64,000 nucleotides of DNA, from assembly GCA_946807835.1 (NCBI GenBank), contig OX327702.1:15996001-16060000 (forward strand), given 5' to 3'. Below the pieces are notes generated by a model. That model did not search any database. It was not told the DNA's origin and was given only the letters and a program-made list of their open reading frames with translations. Numbering within the stretch: the stretch's first letter is position 1; each line of letters begins with the position of its first letter. The position numbers and the translations under genes are program-made. This document shows positions 37,131 to 49,524 of this stretch, piece after piece. The DNA is from Ailanthus altissimus (Eukaryota; Streptophyta; Magnoliopsida; Sapindales; Simaroubaceae).

Positions 37131-37485
37131 ATTACACCAAAGTGGGATTCACTGCTGATTTATTTTGGGCATAGCGAAAAAGGCAGTGTGAATTTATAGG
37201 TTTATCGTTGGGCTTAGAAGAGTTCCAAGACAGATGGATCTTATCTCATAGTTTTGCGACAAAATTAGGCCGTTGTATAGGCCAAGGTGCCAAGAAGACA
37301 CCAGTACTTTAATTATATTGAGAAAAGTCTCAAATAACTAAATGGGTCTTGACTTAGAGAGATGTGATTATTTGTATAAGTGTTCTATAATTAATTTAGT
37401 GGACCCATTTTCTGAGGCCATGACTCTAAAAGTGTTTATGAAATACTTGGAGTCGATATGTATAAGATATTATCAGGAATGACAC
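37131..37485 (+). pseudogene. B4 RNase H, C-terminal part
   Basis: It continues the RNase H from 34880 after B6. Recognisable pieces are AKKAV.IYRFIVGL, VPRQMDLIS, QEDTSTL, and the C-terminal VDPFSEAMTLKVFMKYLES (usual form DP.TKALT...F..HLESMGI). A stop precedes the PPT. Several in-frame stops are present, so it is not functional. Confidence 0.85.
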
Positions 37486-37488
37486 TAG

Positions 37489-37502
37489 AGCAAGTGGGAG
37501 AT
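37489..37502 (+). other. Polypurine tract of B4
   Basis: AGCAAGTGGGAGAT directly precedes the LTR start TGTTAGGG (37503). This is the best-preserved PPT in the window and fixes the sense orientation of family B. Confidence 0.9.
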
Positions 37503-39160
37503 TGTTAGGGTTGGTGCTTACGTGCCATCCCTGAATGTACATATACTTATGTATTTATACATGTGTATATTCTCATTAAATTGCTAATACCTATTTAAAT
37601 GATACTATACAATGTAACATTACAGACATTGTATGATCTGAAGGAGTTCAGATCTAATCTAAAAGAGTTTAGATAAGGGCCCTCAGTTGGCCACATTGAG
37701 AGATATAAAGGCAAAATGTTAACATAACTAATTATTAAGTGGTTATAATACTCAGCAAAGATCCAAGAGTTGGAGTCTTATCTGTAATGTAACATAGACC
37801 CAATAATATACTAGTAATTGCATAGTTACAAGAGTTGTAATCAGATGCCAAGAAGTATCAGTTGCGCAAGTATGTTCTTAAATATTGTCCCTGATCTATT
37901 TCTGCCGATGCGGGTTTGTCAGTGGATACTTTTATATAGATCAACATATGTTGTACCTATAAGGTATAGATTGTTGTTCCTAACCGACCGTGAACGTGGA
38001 GCTCGTATTGACATATTGGTATACAGTTAGGATTGGGTATAAGACAGACTCACGAAGGCCTCCGATAGACACCCTATGTAAGCCATCAACGAAGGGTCCT
38101 CTCGAGTTGAGTAGTATACGTGGTTCTTTGACCTGAGTGCCATGGTGGACTTGTAAGTGATCCACCATACTTTAGTTCCACATATGTTACAGCCCTTTCA
38201 TGGTATGATCGCTGGGTGTCGCTAGGTATGATTCGATGCTTATGGAGTCCGGCGTGTACAGATATGGAATCCGTCAGCTCGTATAAGGAGTTAAATATCC
38301 AGATGCTTCGAGATTGTATCTCAGAAAGTCTTGTGGCTATAAACATTAATCCCGGGAAAGAGTTTCCATTAGGGTGGAACAATATAGCAAAGGAGTTTGC
38401 ACATATTGTTTAGTGAGATACAAATCTGGGGATAAGATATGGATAAGCACATGAGGATTTGACAGTGATAATCTATATCCCCACACATCCAGGATATCAT
38501 GATGGAAGGACTATACATATGCGTTGTAACCTCAATTTACATGATTCAATGCACTAATTTGTATATGTGTGGCATGTGCATGGGGAAATGTTCACGGATT
38601 CATAGAATACTTTCATTTGATGAATCGGACGTGGACCTAGAGAGTTACGCAATATGGAGTGTACTCATTATGCACTGGGGTAGCATGCCGAATTAAATTG
38701 TTTAAATCAGCAATATCTAGCACTATCACGGGAATGCATGTATGTCTGTATTTAAGTGTTTAATACAACAATTAGTCAATAATTATTATTTACTAATTGT
38801 ATAATGACACGTGACGTATTGTGGACCCTCGGTTGAGTTTACCCAAGTGTGGGATTTAGTGGAACCCATTAGGGGTAAACTTGGTAACTATTTATGAGCG
38901 ATAAAATGGTCATTTCACACAATGATTATTTAATTATTAAATAATTAAAATATCTCATTATAATATATTATTATACTATATAATGGGTAATAGTCTCACC
39001 CATTTATTTATTTTATATTATTATTTTATTTAATAATATTATTTTTACAAGGTGCCCCTTTTTAATATTATAATATATATAATATTATTATTATATTTAT
39101 ATTATATATATATATTGTGAGATGGTGTGTGTGAGTGTCGGCATTGAAATGAGAAAGAAA
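37503..39160 (+). mobile_element. B4 3' LTR, truncated
   Basis: TGTTAGGGTTGGTGC at 37503, full collinearity with other B LTRs to about 39155, then loss of the last few hundred bases. A hairpin relic AATGGGT...ACCCATT (38983-39007) occupies the same place as in B1 and the B4 5' LTR. The boundary with B' pol (minus strand) is somewhere in 39150-39200. Confidence 0.8.
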
Positions 39161-42100
39161 TTGATATTGTTTCAATTTTCTTTGGGACTATTTTAAGTTC
39201 TGCGATAAACTTATGTATCCACATTTTTTCTTTCACTGTTTCAGAGGCAGCAATGTATTCTACTTCTGTTGTGGAATCAGTTGTGGACCACTGCTTGGTG
39301 TTCTTCTAACTCACTATGGCACCATTGAGAATAAACACATACCAGATATAGTCTTTCTATCATCTAGATCAGACTAAAAGTCTGAGTTTGTGTATCCTTT
39401 AACCTGTAAGTCATTGTCTCTATAAATAAGAAACTTGTCCGTTGTACCCTTAAGGTATTTTAGAACATGTTTGACTATCATCCAATGACTGTCATCTAGA
39501 TTAGACTGGTTACAATTAGTAACACTTACAGGTATGCTGATGTTATATCTTGTGCACATCATAACATATATCAAGCTTCCATTAGCTGATGCTTATGGTA
39601 TGTCAGACGTTCTAACATCTTTCATCTGAGGAGATATTCTCCTTGAAAAATGAACACCATGTCTAAAATGTACACTAGCTATCTTATAATTATTGAAACT
39701 GTACCTTTATAAGACACTATCAATGTACGATAATTGGGAGAGTCTTATCAGCATCCTAGCTCTGTCTTTATAAAGCTTTATACCTAATGTATATGAAGCC
39801 TCTCCCAAGTTCTTCATAGAGAAGTTCTTACTCAATTAGCTCTTCACTGATTATAACATATCATTATCATTCCTAATGATAAGTATGTCATCAATATAGA
39901 GAACTAAGAAGACTATCATGCTCCCACTGACCTTTCTATATACACAAGTTTTATCTTCATTTTTATAAAATCAGACCCTCTGATTACCTTATTAAAATGA
40001 AGATTCTGGCTTCGGGAGGCCTGCTTAAGTCGATAAATGGACTTCTTAAATCTGTATACTAGACCAGCTATTTAGCTAGATGTAAAACCTTCAGGCTTTT
40101 TTTTATGTATATCTCTTCCTCAAGATATCCATTCAGGAACGCTGTCTTTACATCCATCTGCTAGATTTCAAAGTCATAATATACAGCAATAGATAGTAAA
40201 ATCCTAATAAAACTCTAACATTGCTACTGATATAAAAGTTTCCTCATAGTTGATTCTAGACCACTGAGTATAACCTTTAGTAACTAGACAGGCTTTGAAG
40301 GTCTCTACCTCTCCATCTTGCCCACGCTTCCTTTTGTAAATCCATTTACAACCGATATAAACTATTCCTTTGGGAAGCTTAACCTAGTCCTAGACTTGAT
40401 TGTGATGTATTAAGCTAAATTTAGATTTCATGGCATTTTACCATTTTCTCGAGTCGATGTCTAAATCGCCTCTCTATAGGTTAAAGGATTATTCCCTTTA
40501 AGTAAAAAAACTTCAATGGCACCTTTAGGTATCTGACCATACCTGGTAAGTGTCTTGGACATCCGTTCAGATCTGGTGAAGGGTGTGTCAAAGGTGTTTT
40601 GTTCAATTAAGCCTAATGTTCCATCTTTGATTCATTTTGGTTCTGGTGAATTCATCAAGTTCAACCTTTCTACAATTACAATGATCCATGAGAAACTATT
40701 CTGCAAGAAATGTGGCATAACGAGAAATGAACACGTTTCGCTCCTTTAGATTATAGAATTGATATCTTATAAAATTCTTAGGATACCCAATGAATCGATA
40801 CTTGTATCTTTTGGGTACAAGTTTATCATGCTGCTCAACTCTTACGTAAGTAGGATAGCCCAGAATCTTAAAGTACTTAAAACTTGGTTTCCTCTCTTTC
40901 CACATCTCATATGGAATGGTTGGAATAACTTTGGATAGAACTTTATTCAATATTTGAGCAGCAGTTTCCAAAGTAGAATCCTACAAGTATTTAGGGAGAT
41001 TGGTAAAATTCATCATCAACTGGATCATATCTAATAAAGTCTGATTTTCCTCTCTAAAACACCATTGTATTGTAGAGTACTTGGGGACTATATTGAGCGA
41101 GAATCCCATTCTCCTTTAAATAATCCATGAATTAATTGCTCATGTATTCACCGCCTTGATCTGATTGAAGTCACTTAATGTATATGCCGGTTTATTTCTC
41201 TACTTCAAATCGGAACTCTTTGAACTTTTTAAAGGTTTTTGACTTGTGTCTCATAAGAAACACGTGCCCATGTTGTGACAAATCATTAATGAAGAGTACA
41301 AAGTATCAAAAATTAACTATTGCTGTATGATTCATTGGATCACCTACATCATTAAATACTAATTCCAATAAATCAGAGGCATGGTGTTCAACACCCAAAA
41401 TTGAAGATTTGCTTATTTTCCCCTTGAATACAAGATTCACAAATTGGATAAGGTTTTATGGTCAAATTAGGTATTTGACCATCCTTAACCAGACGGGATA
41501 GGTGTCTAATACTTATATGTTATGTTTCATTTAAAGTTTCTGACTACTACTAGTACTAGCTTGCACATTCATTACATTTCCCATAGCATTCAATATATAA
41601 TGTCTATTTACTAACTGACACTTAGCTAATATTACATCATTCGCACCATATAAATATAGGGGACAATTTTAAATATATATATGGTACCCTTCACTATCAA
41701 GTATAGGAAGGAAAATAATATGTCTAATGATGTTAGGTACAAAATAAAAATTATTTAATACAATGGATCTATTACATAGAAGAAGTAAATAAAAAAATCC
41801 AACTTCCTTAACCTATAGGAAATCTCTATTTTCGACTCGAAGTATTACTTCTCTCAGCTGAAGTGATCTAACTTTTCTCAGCCCCTACAACACATTACAG
41901 ATGTAAGAAGGAGATGCGATATCTAATACCCAGCATGAACTAACATCAGATGCAATAGAAATGTCAATGATAAGAAAAAAAATACTTGAGGGAGTCTTCT
42001 TCAATGAGGCAAGGTATTTAGGGCAGTTACGTTTCCAATACCTATCCTCCCTGCAAAAGAAACACTTATTTTTTGCCTTGTCATTCTTTTATTGAGGCTT

Positions 42101-42829
42101 AGATATCTATCACCTCGGAGGACCCATTCGAGGTGTCTACTTCCCATTCTTTTTCTTTTTCTCCTTAGACTTCCCAGAAGCCCTTAGAGCAGAAGAAGAA
42201 GCCCCTAAAGTAAAAGGGCCGAGCCATTTTTACTCATATCCTCGTGTGCTATTTTCATCATGTTGTGAAGATCAGCATAAGTAGGGGTCAATCCTTACAT
42301 ATTACAATTCATGATGAACTGTGTATATGACCTCGATAGCGACTGGAGAATTAAGTTATTCCCTATGTTATTATTTAGAGATATGTTCATAGTTTTCAGT
42401 CTCTCGATGAATCTAATCCTCTTAAGTATGTGGGGACTCACTGGACTAGCTTCCGAGAGCCTAGCCTAAAAAAGCTCTTTAGTGACCCTATAAATCTTGA
42501 CTTGAGGTTGGTCACCAAATAGCTCCTTCAGATGGAGCATAATGCTGCTAACACTGTCTATACGGACATGCTCCCACTACAGGTTAGTGGACATTAAGGT
42601 AAGGATGTATGATTATCTCTTAAATCATCATAAAACTATTTTTGATACGTCACCCTTTCCTTTGGGTGGCTGTATCAGATACACCTCCAAGCAGTTTCTG
42701 ACCAATAACATATCTGAGTTTCTCTAAATCTAGAATGATTTGTAGATTCATGAGCCAATCTGAATAATTTTTTGCACCCTTAAGTTGGTGTGCATCAAGT
42801 ATGCATACCAAAAAGTTGACGGATGCCAT
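39160..42829 (-). pseudogene. B' gag-pol (broken)
   Basis: Read on the minus strand from the probable gag ATG at 42829 (MASVNFLVCILDAHQLKG): gag with YSDWLMNLQIILDLEKL; zinc knuckle KCFFCREDRYWKRNCPK (about 42065-42010; His replaced by Tyr); protease WVLDIAS (about 41930; DTG/DTA changed to DIA); integrase zinc region RHLSRLVKDGQIPNLT with CESCIQGE (about 41510-41400); integrase core and C-terminal part with ILNKVLSKVIP, YEMWKERKPSFKYFKILGYP and FIGYP (40971-40700); RT with YIDD (39887-39898); and RNase H with YILKYLKGTTDKFL-like sequence (39574-39374) and the TTEVEYIAAS region (39290-39230). The domain order gag-PR-INT-RT-RH is that of Ty1/copia. Many stops and frameshifts are present. Confidence 0.9.
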
Positions 42830-43680
42830 AATAACTTCTCAAAACAAAACAAAATAGAAGATGTCAGTAAATATAAAATTATTAAATTGCTAATAAAATA
42901 TTTTAAATCATGGATATAACAATTATACAGTTTTTTAATATAAAATGCCATCCCATTGCTTTACGTAATCCTTTTAATCTCTCAAACATGATAACGATAG
43001 TTTAAACTCTTTTAAACTATACACTGGAAGTAGACCTTAATGGTATTTTACTCAGGCTGCATACTGTAGTGATCTAGGCTTTTTTAACCCAAAAGGTAGA
43101 CAACTCTTGTCAATTACATCTCATCCAACTCTTAACCCTAATTCTAAATACACCTTATTCACACATTGTAGCGATCTAGGGTAAGTGTATTCCAGATTAA
43201 CTTGTCAATTAACTAATATATGTTACCAATACTACCTGCACACTATAGCAATATAGGGAAACATTTTCGCATATATTTGCCCCATCTCATGTTTTAACCA
43301 GTATAGGCCAAATCACACTAACTAAGTCTCACACACTGTAATGATCTTGGAAAAAGACCAATGTGACTGGTTTAACATCATATTGACAAGACGGACTATA
43401 TAAAGCATTATCACTTAATGTAATAAAATTCAATTTGATTAAGAGTGATTTTTATTCATTGGTTCCCATCACATGGGAAGGTGATTTCTCAACCAGTCAT
43501 TTATTTCTATGTAAGCACAATAACCACTACCAGTAGGGCTCCCAATGTGGTTACCAACATACAAAAATTATCGTGATTTATAATCTAGACTAATAAGTTT
43601 TATCACTGTATCTCATAAACTCCACATGTATTCTTAATTTTTTTAAACAATCTAAAAAATTACTGCTTTAGTGTACTGTT
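42830..43680 (-). other. B' 5' untranslated leader with ~100-bp repeat
   Basis: This is non-coding sequence between PBS and gag. Four diverged copies of CACACTGTAGTGATCTAGG occur on the + strand at about 43057, 43157, 43237 and 43330, spaced 80-100 bp, each followed by a C/A-rich stretch. The leader is interrupted farther out by E. Long leaders are usual in plant copia elements of this size; the role of the repeat is unknown. Confidence 0.6.
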
Positions 43681-44030
43681 CCAAGGCTGCGACGTTAACC
43701 CTTGGGTGCTACGATACTAAGAGTCTAAACTCTTAGTGCAGTGGCATTGGGAGTCCAAACTCCTAGCACTATGGCACTGACTTACCAACATTGGGGCGCT
43801 GGCAGTCAAACCCTTAGTGCCTCGGAGCTAAGCCAAGAGCATTGCAGCGCTGGGGCCTGAAAACCCTTGCACTGTAAAGCTCACTAAGAACACTCTGACA
43901 TTCACTAAAAATGATGTGGCGCTCACAAAGAATGCTATGGTGCTGGGGCTTAGAAACCTAAGTGTTGTGGCACTCAAGCTCCAGTGCTGTGACATTAAAG
44001 CCTAGAAAGCTCCAGCGCTACGACGCCAGA
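43680..44030 (-). repeat. Degenerate GC-rich tandem array in B' leader
   Basis: On the minus strand about a dozen units of the form AGTGCCATAGTGCT-GGG / GGCGTCGTAGCGCTGGA follow at roughly 25-35 bp spacing with variable links. Many units are inverted-repeat-like (GGCGTCGTAGCGCT). Most differences are C to T or G to A at CpG positions, as expected from decay of methylated CpG. The motif resembles the 18-mers found in the LTRs of D, I and J. Confidence 0.65.
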
Positions 44031-46024
44031 TGCATAGGTGTTTGCAAAATTATACATACGCGAATTTGTAACCGCAAGTGCATGAGTCGTGAGAAAGTAA
44101 GAAAGTGATGAGTGAGTATCATTCCCAAGAGGATTGTGTCCTAAATTAATGCTTAGTACTATGATGTTGGCAACTTAACTTTATCTAGGCTAATCTAAAT
44201 GATAAGTTGAATTAAAGAAAGCTTAAAACTAAATACTTGGTAAAATGAAAATATGAGAGATATATGGCAATAGGGTTCTAGGGACTTGATTTCCCTCTAT
44301 TATTCCTATTGTCTTTATCATTAGTGATCGACAATTAATTTTATGCATTCATTAGTCCAGGGTATATGATTAATCTCATTCCTTCTCCCGAGTACTGAAT
44401 GAGATACTATGTATATACAACTAAGTTGATATCCTATCTAACCCATTAAACATACACGCATTAAGCTACCCTTACGCGACTTCTTTAAGTTAATTAGTCT
44501 CCCAACTCAACAAACTCAAAGCTATGCTTTTTACAACCAACATATAGATTAAACTTTCCCAAGCACATAACCCAAATGTTTAAATCATCCAATCCATTTC
44601 CCAATGCAATTAGAACCATGAAGCACATAAAAATCATAAATAAATAACACAAAATAGTCATTAATCACAAAACACATCAACATATATTATTCAATAGAGT
44701 TTCATCAAGGCTTATAACATATAGTCTAACAACAAAATGATAATCTTGCGATATGATGAATTCTATGAAAATGGGATCCTAGAGCATTGATTTCATTCTA
44801 TTCTTCCTATGTTCTTTCTATCTAGCATTTCATTCAATTAATTAATCAAGGGCTTAAGACTAATCTCAATCCCTCTCCCGAGTGCCGAATGAGATACTAT
44901 GCATATATGTTCAAGTTGACATCCCTATCTAACTTGTTTACATATACATGCAATACGCAACCCTTAAATTGCTTACCCAAGGATTAGTTTCATTACCTCT
45001 TCCGAGCGTCAAATGAAATCCTCGGCCAAATCGCACACCCCAAGTGTTCTCACATATTTTATCAAACACTTGGTGTGCACCACACGCAATCCTTGAGAAT
45101 ACATGGGTCAAGCTCAATAACAACCTAAGGCTATGTTTCTCTCAAATCCAATAAATGGGTCAAGCTCTTTCAAGCATTAATCTATAAATCCACAACAACT
45201 AATTCATTTTCCAATCAATTGGAAGCATTAAGCATAGAGAAACATAAATGAATTAAACGAAAATATACTAAATCATCCAAACATAATATAAATAAACTAC
45301 ATCAAGCTTTAGAATTCAAGTTTAATCACATACAAATCTAACTATAACTAAAATTATCTAGAAATCCATAGATACAAACATGTATAAATATGATTCAAAG
45401 ATGGAAATTTAAAAAAAAGAGAAAATACAAAGAAAAGAAAGAGAAAACCGAATTTGGGGATGTCTCCAAGGTTTCAATCCTTCAAATGTCTTCAATAATG
45501 CTCAAGAAACCTTGGAGACATAATTTATTCCCTTCAAATTTGAGCTCAAGTGTTATTCTCTTTTGCAATTTTCATGCCTCCCTTTGATAGTGTGAAAAAT
45601 GGCTATATAGTAGTATTTATAGGTTTTAAATTAGGGCAAGAAAACGGGGGTTAAAACAGGTGGTGGCGCTTGGGCGTCACATTTTGGCACTCAGGCGCCA
45701 AGCATTTTGCCCATTTTGGCGTTTGGGCACCAATTTCTGGCGCTAGGGCATCAAATCCTGGGTGATTTGACGCTAGGGCACCAAACACTGTTTCTGTCAC
45801 TGTAGCGGCACTATACCCCAGATACTGTTCATACGACACCGTTCATTACACTGTAGCATTTTGGTATTTTGCTTGTTTTTTTTGAATTTTTATCCTAAAT
45901 AGCTCCATTAACCTGAAACCTACAAAATAAAATTAATATATATAAAAAGACATAAATTCACATTCAAAATAAGCAATTAGCAAATTAAGAGGCGTATAAT
46001 ATCATATATAAAATGCATTTATCA
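44031..46024 (-). mobile_element. E: Athila/Tat-type LTR in B' leader
   Basis: + strand TGCATAGGTG (44031) to GCATTTATCA (46024), 1994 bp, in sense TGATAAATGC...CTATGCA. Architecture matches the C LTRs: a primer-like end ...CGCAAGTGCATGAGTCG, a region with gaatga/gatact boxes, and a GC-rich segment near 45660-45800 with TTGGCGTTTGGGCACCAA-like hairpins. It contains an internal partial duplication (44290-44480 versus 44780-44950). The flanks CCAGA and ACAAG do not match, so the ends or duplication are uncertain. Confidence 0.65.
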
Positions 46025-46154
46025 ACAAGCCATAGCATCCCTACGTCAATTCCCTTGGTATACTCATTTCAACTCTAGAAATGCTCTAAATGACGCTGAG
46101 ACTTCACCAAAAATATCACTAACACTTAAAATACTCCAAATCAATACAAGATAT

Positions 46155-46168
46155 GCGTTGATACCAAT
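46155..46168 (-). other. Primer-binding site of B'
   Basis: The minus strand reads ATTGGTATCAACGC immediately after the LTR end (CAACA). It corresponds to the plant copia PBS TGGTATCAGAGC, complementary to the 3' end of initiator tRNA-Met, with two or three changes. Confidence 0.8.
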
Positions 46169-48390
46169 TGTTGGTATTGATTCTTCTATAGTGTATATAT
46201 GTGGTATTTGTGTTCATAATCAATATATATACATCCCATACATACATATACACATCCAATACACAGCAGAAGCAATTAAAGCATATTATGAACACATTTT
46301 AAACATTTAATCAAATTAAAAATAAATTGAGAAATTCACCTTATTAAGCCTTTAGACTAATGAATCGAGAATTCGCCCAAAGTGTAGCTTGTTTATAGTT
46401 CTAGTGATCAACTATAGTGGGTTTGATCAGCTAGTACAGCAACCCTATCCAACAAATGGGTGGTTCAACACTTTGAACCCTCAAGTTTTTTGTTCTCATT
46501 TTGATCAACAACAAAAACTTGTATTGTGCTTTAATGGCTTAAGACCTTCGTGAAAAGAAGATGAATAGGAGAAAAAAAACAATTTTCTCTCCCTTATTTT
46601 TACTCTTTCTATGGCCGGTCAAAATAATGCAAAAGTATTTATGTTTTGTTTCAATTCACATATATGTAAGTGCATTATTCACTTAACCTAACTATGATTA
46701 ATATTTAACCATGCTAAGGTTAGATATTTTCTAATAAAATATCCTTAAGAAAATAATGTTTAATTGACCTAACCATGGTTAACTTGTAACCGCAGTTGGG
46801 TTAACTAAACTTGGCAACCAAGTTTATCAAAATATCTAATATATTTATATTTTAATATAATATAATAATTAAATAATTATTTACTCAACTTTGGTTAACT
46901 TTTAACCACAGTTAAGTTATTCACATTATTTAATATATTACAATATTAAAATATCTTGATTATTATACTCTTAAATGATCATCTATATAAAATTACTAAA
47001 ATACCCTCATTTAACCTAATATGGATCTCAACAAACCTACACTCAAGTTAACTTAACCAAGGACTCACTATGCTCTATGAGTCACAATTTAATTGATTAA
47101 CAATAATTGTTATTTAATTAATCTTACTTAACACTTAAGTATTGACACGCATGCATCTTATGGATTCTTGAAACAAATATTCGACTTTGTTGGATTCTAC
47201 TGGATTGAACTACTCAATTCGGTACACTGCCCCAGTGTACAATGAGTACACATTATATTGCAGGACTCCCTAGGTTCACGTTTGATTCATCAAATAAGAC
47301 TATTCCACGAGTCTATGATCGATGCCCTACGCATACATGCTGAGGTCAAAACGCATACGTATAATTCTTCTATCACTTATACCCTGTTGAGCGGGGATAT
47401 AGATTAGCATAGATTAGCATCATCAAATCCTTAGTGCTCATGCAATCTTGTCTCTAGATTCATGTCTCGATGAATAATATAAACAAATACTTTTGTTATA
47501 TTATTTTACCGTGTAGAAAACTCTTTTTATGGGTTCATTGCTCACAGCCATAAGACTTTCTAAGATATAATCTAGAAGCATTAGATATACAACTCACTTA
47601 TATAAGCTGACAAATCTCATATCTATGCACACCAAACTCCATGAGTATTGAACCACACCCAATGACATGTAAAGTTCAAACCATGAAAAGTTTTTGACAT
47701 CTGTAGAACCAAAGTGTGGTGGATCACTTACAAGTCCACTGTGGCGCTCAGGTCAAAGGACCACATATACTACTCAACTTGAGAGGACCTGCCATTGACG
47801 ATTTCATAGGATATCTATTGGGTTCCTCATGAGTCTATCCAGTATTCAGTCTTAACTAAATGCTCGCATGCCTATATGAGCTCTAAGCTCATGGTCAGCT
47901 GAGAATAGCCATCTGTACCTTACAGATATATTTATACACTGATCTATATAAAAAAAATTCACCGATAGACCTACATTAGTGAAAATAGATTAGGAACATA
48001 ATATTTGAGAACACACTTGCATTATGACATTTTCTAGCTCCTATTGCAACTCTTTGCAATTATGTCATTACTAGTGTACCCTCAGGTCTTTGTCCCATTA
48101 TAGATAATGTTTTAACTCCTTAGATCTTGCTGACTCTTATAACCTGCTAACTCTTAGCAGTGCTAACTGTTAGCAATTATAACCCTCACCTTTTGCTAAC
48201 TCTTAGCACTAATATAAACCATTTTAGACCAAATTTGGACCCTTTCAGATCATACAGTATCCGTAATATGACAAGCATCATTACTATTTAATAAAAGGTA
48301 TTAGAGATTTTAATAAAATATATATTGTATAAATATTATCAAATAAGTATTCATACAAATAAGGATGACAAGTAAGCACAAACCCTAACA
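46169..48390 (-). mobile_element. B' right LTR, shared by two tandem units
   Basis: + strand TGTTGGTATT (46169) to ACCCTAACA (48390), 2222 bp, closely similar to 27197-29449. On the low side it abuts a PBS, as a 5' LTR does. On the high side it abuts a PPT and pol C-terminus, as a 3' LTR does. An LTR with both is expected in an LTR-internal-LTR-internal tandem array. Confidence 0.88.
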
Positions 48391-48505
48391 AACTCTTACT
48401 TACTCTAGTGCCATTCATACTGGTATTTAATACCCATAGACTCTAAGCGTTTCTCAAACAGCTTTAGAGTTAAGGCCTTAGTCAATAGGTCCATTACATT
48501 AGATT
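48391..48505 (-). pseudogene. PPT and pol C-terminus of a second B' unit
   Basis: The minus strand encodes NVMDLLTKALTLKLFEKRLE followed by SMGIKYQYEWH and a stop. This is the RNase H tail of this copia family, then a degenerate PPT (ACTAGAGTAAGTAAGAGTT) and the LTR start. It breaks off at about 48505 where D RNase H resumes on the opposite strand. The rest of the second unit is deleted. Confidence 0.85.
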
Positions 48506-49050
48506 GCCTTGGATAGAGTTGTTAAACATTTAAAAGGCACTAAAAATTATATACTTATATATGGTAGATCACAACCTGTGATAGAATGTTATAGTGATGC
48601 AAATTGGATCTCAGAATCCAATAAAGTAAAGTCTACTAGTGGATATGTGTTCACCTTAGGTGGAGGTGTTGTATGTTAAAAATTCATTAAGCAGACTTGT
48701 GTACCACGATCTTCCATAGAATTTGAGTTAGTAGTTTTGAAAAAAGCTTTTTCCAAAACTAAGTGGTTAAGGACACTCATATATGATATTCCCTTAAGTT
48801 CTCACCCTCCTACCTCTATTGTAATGAGTAGTCATTTCTAGCTATCATTGCCAGAGCAAAGAATAAAATATATAATGGGAAGAGTAGACACATTTGTTTA
48901 TGACATGAAATTATCAAGTAGTTGCTAGAATATGAGGTGGTGAGCCTAGATTATGTGAAGTCAGAGTTGAATTTGGCCCATCCTCTGACAAAACCACTAA
49001 ATAGAAGATTAGTGGAATAAACGTCGAGAGATATAGGACTTTTGAGCACT
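48506..49050 (+). pseudogene. D RNase H (continuation after B')
   Basis: It continues D with LDRVVKHLKGTKNYILIYG, then RNase H landmarks YSDANWISES, STSGYVFTLGGG, SIEFELVVLKKA (usual STAEAEY/SMESEF..L) and the C-terminal LNLAHPLTKPLNRRLVE. In-frame stops occur, for example after GGVVC near 48678. About 20 codons between IAY (27196) and LDR are missing. The stretch 49051-49524 is the non-coding 3' region ending in a PPT-like GGGGGATGGT. Confidence 0.88.
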
Positions 49051-49524
49051 ACAAAAGTGATGGTAACCCTACCTATGTGATTGGCGATCTTATGAAGTAG
49101 GGTCGTAAGAGTAAGAACAAGTCACTTGTTGTCTAGTTATACTACCGATTATAATTCTATAAGTCACTCTTTATGGCAAGGTAGTACATTTGTAATGGTA
49201 AAAGGTTGAGTTAGTCTCTTACTAAACTCTGCGCTCTTTATAGAATGGTGGTGTATCTACTTGTAGAACACACTTAATGGAGTGTCATCTATGTGGGTAT
49301 GGAATTGGGCGTATTCCTATGAGAGTAAAGTGCCAAACCACAGGACAAAAACAAGATTGAGAATTTAATTTGATCATTTAATCCTCTATTTTACAACAAA
49401 TGAATTATGGTTTATAGAAACTTAGTTCATAACTTAGAAAAGCACCAATTCATATAAGTTGAATTCTACTTTAATGTAGAGTTGATATAATTACATGGTT
49501 TATCTAAAATATATGGGGGATGGT

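Larger units (their letters stand above)
29476..39160 (+). mobile_element. B4: copia element inserted in B', lacking gag and 3' LTR end
   Basis: Composite call: 5' LTR 29476-32631 (with an internal duplication), protease-integrase-RT-RNase H relics 32632-37485 split by B6, PPT 37489-37502, and 3' LTR from 37503 cut off near 39160, about 370-500 bp short. The right side joins B' pol about 85 codons away from where the left side left it, so one deletion removed the LTR end and adjacent target. The left flank is TATTT (29471-29475). The coding region has many stops. Confidence 0.8.
27197..48505 (-). mobile_element. B': copia element with tandem-LTR remnant, inserted in D
   Basis: Composite call. 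In + coordinates: 3' LTR 27197-29449, PPT 29450-29463, interruption by B4 (29476 to ~39160), pol-gag ~39160-42829, leader to 46168 (interrupted by E), PBS 46155-46168, LTR 46169-48390, then a second PPT and pol C-terminus (48391-48505) fused to D. The 46169 LTR is thus the 5' LTR of one unit and the 3' LTR of a second, almost entirely deleted unit. The 5-bp flank at the left is ATATG; the right end is deleted together with about 60 bp of D. Confidence 0.8.

Noticed and set aside
44026..46029. A target duplication for E
   Set aside because: The flanks CCAGA and ACAAG do not match, so the LTR call rests on architecture only.
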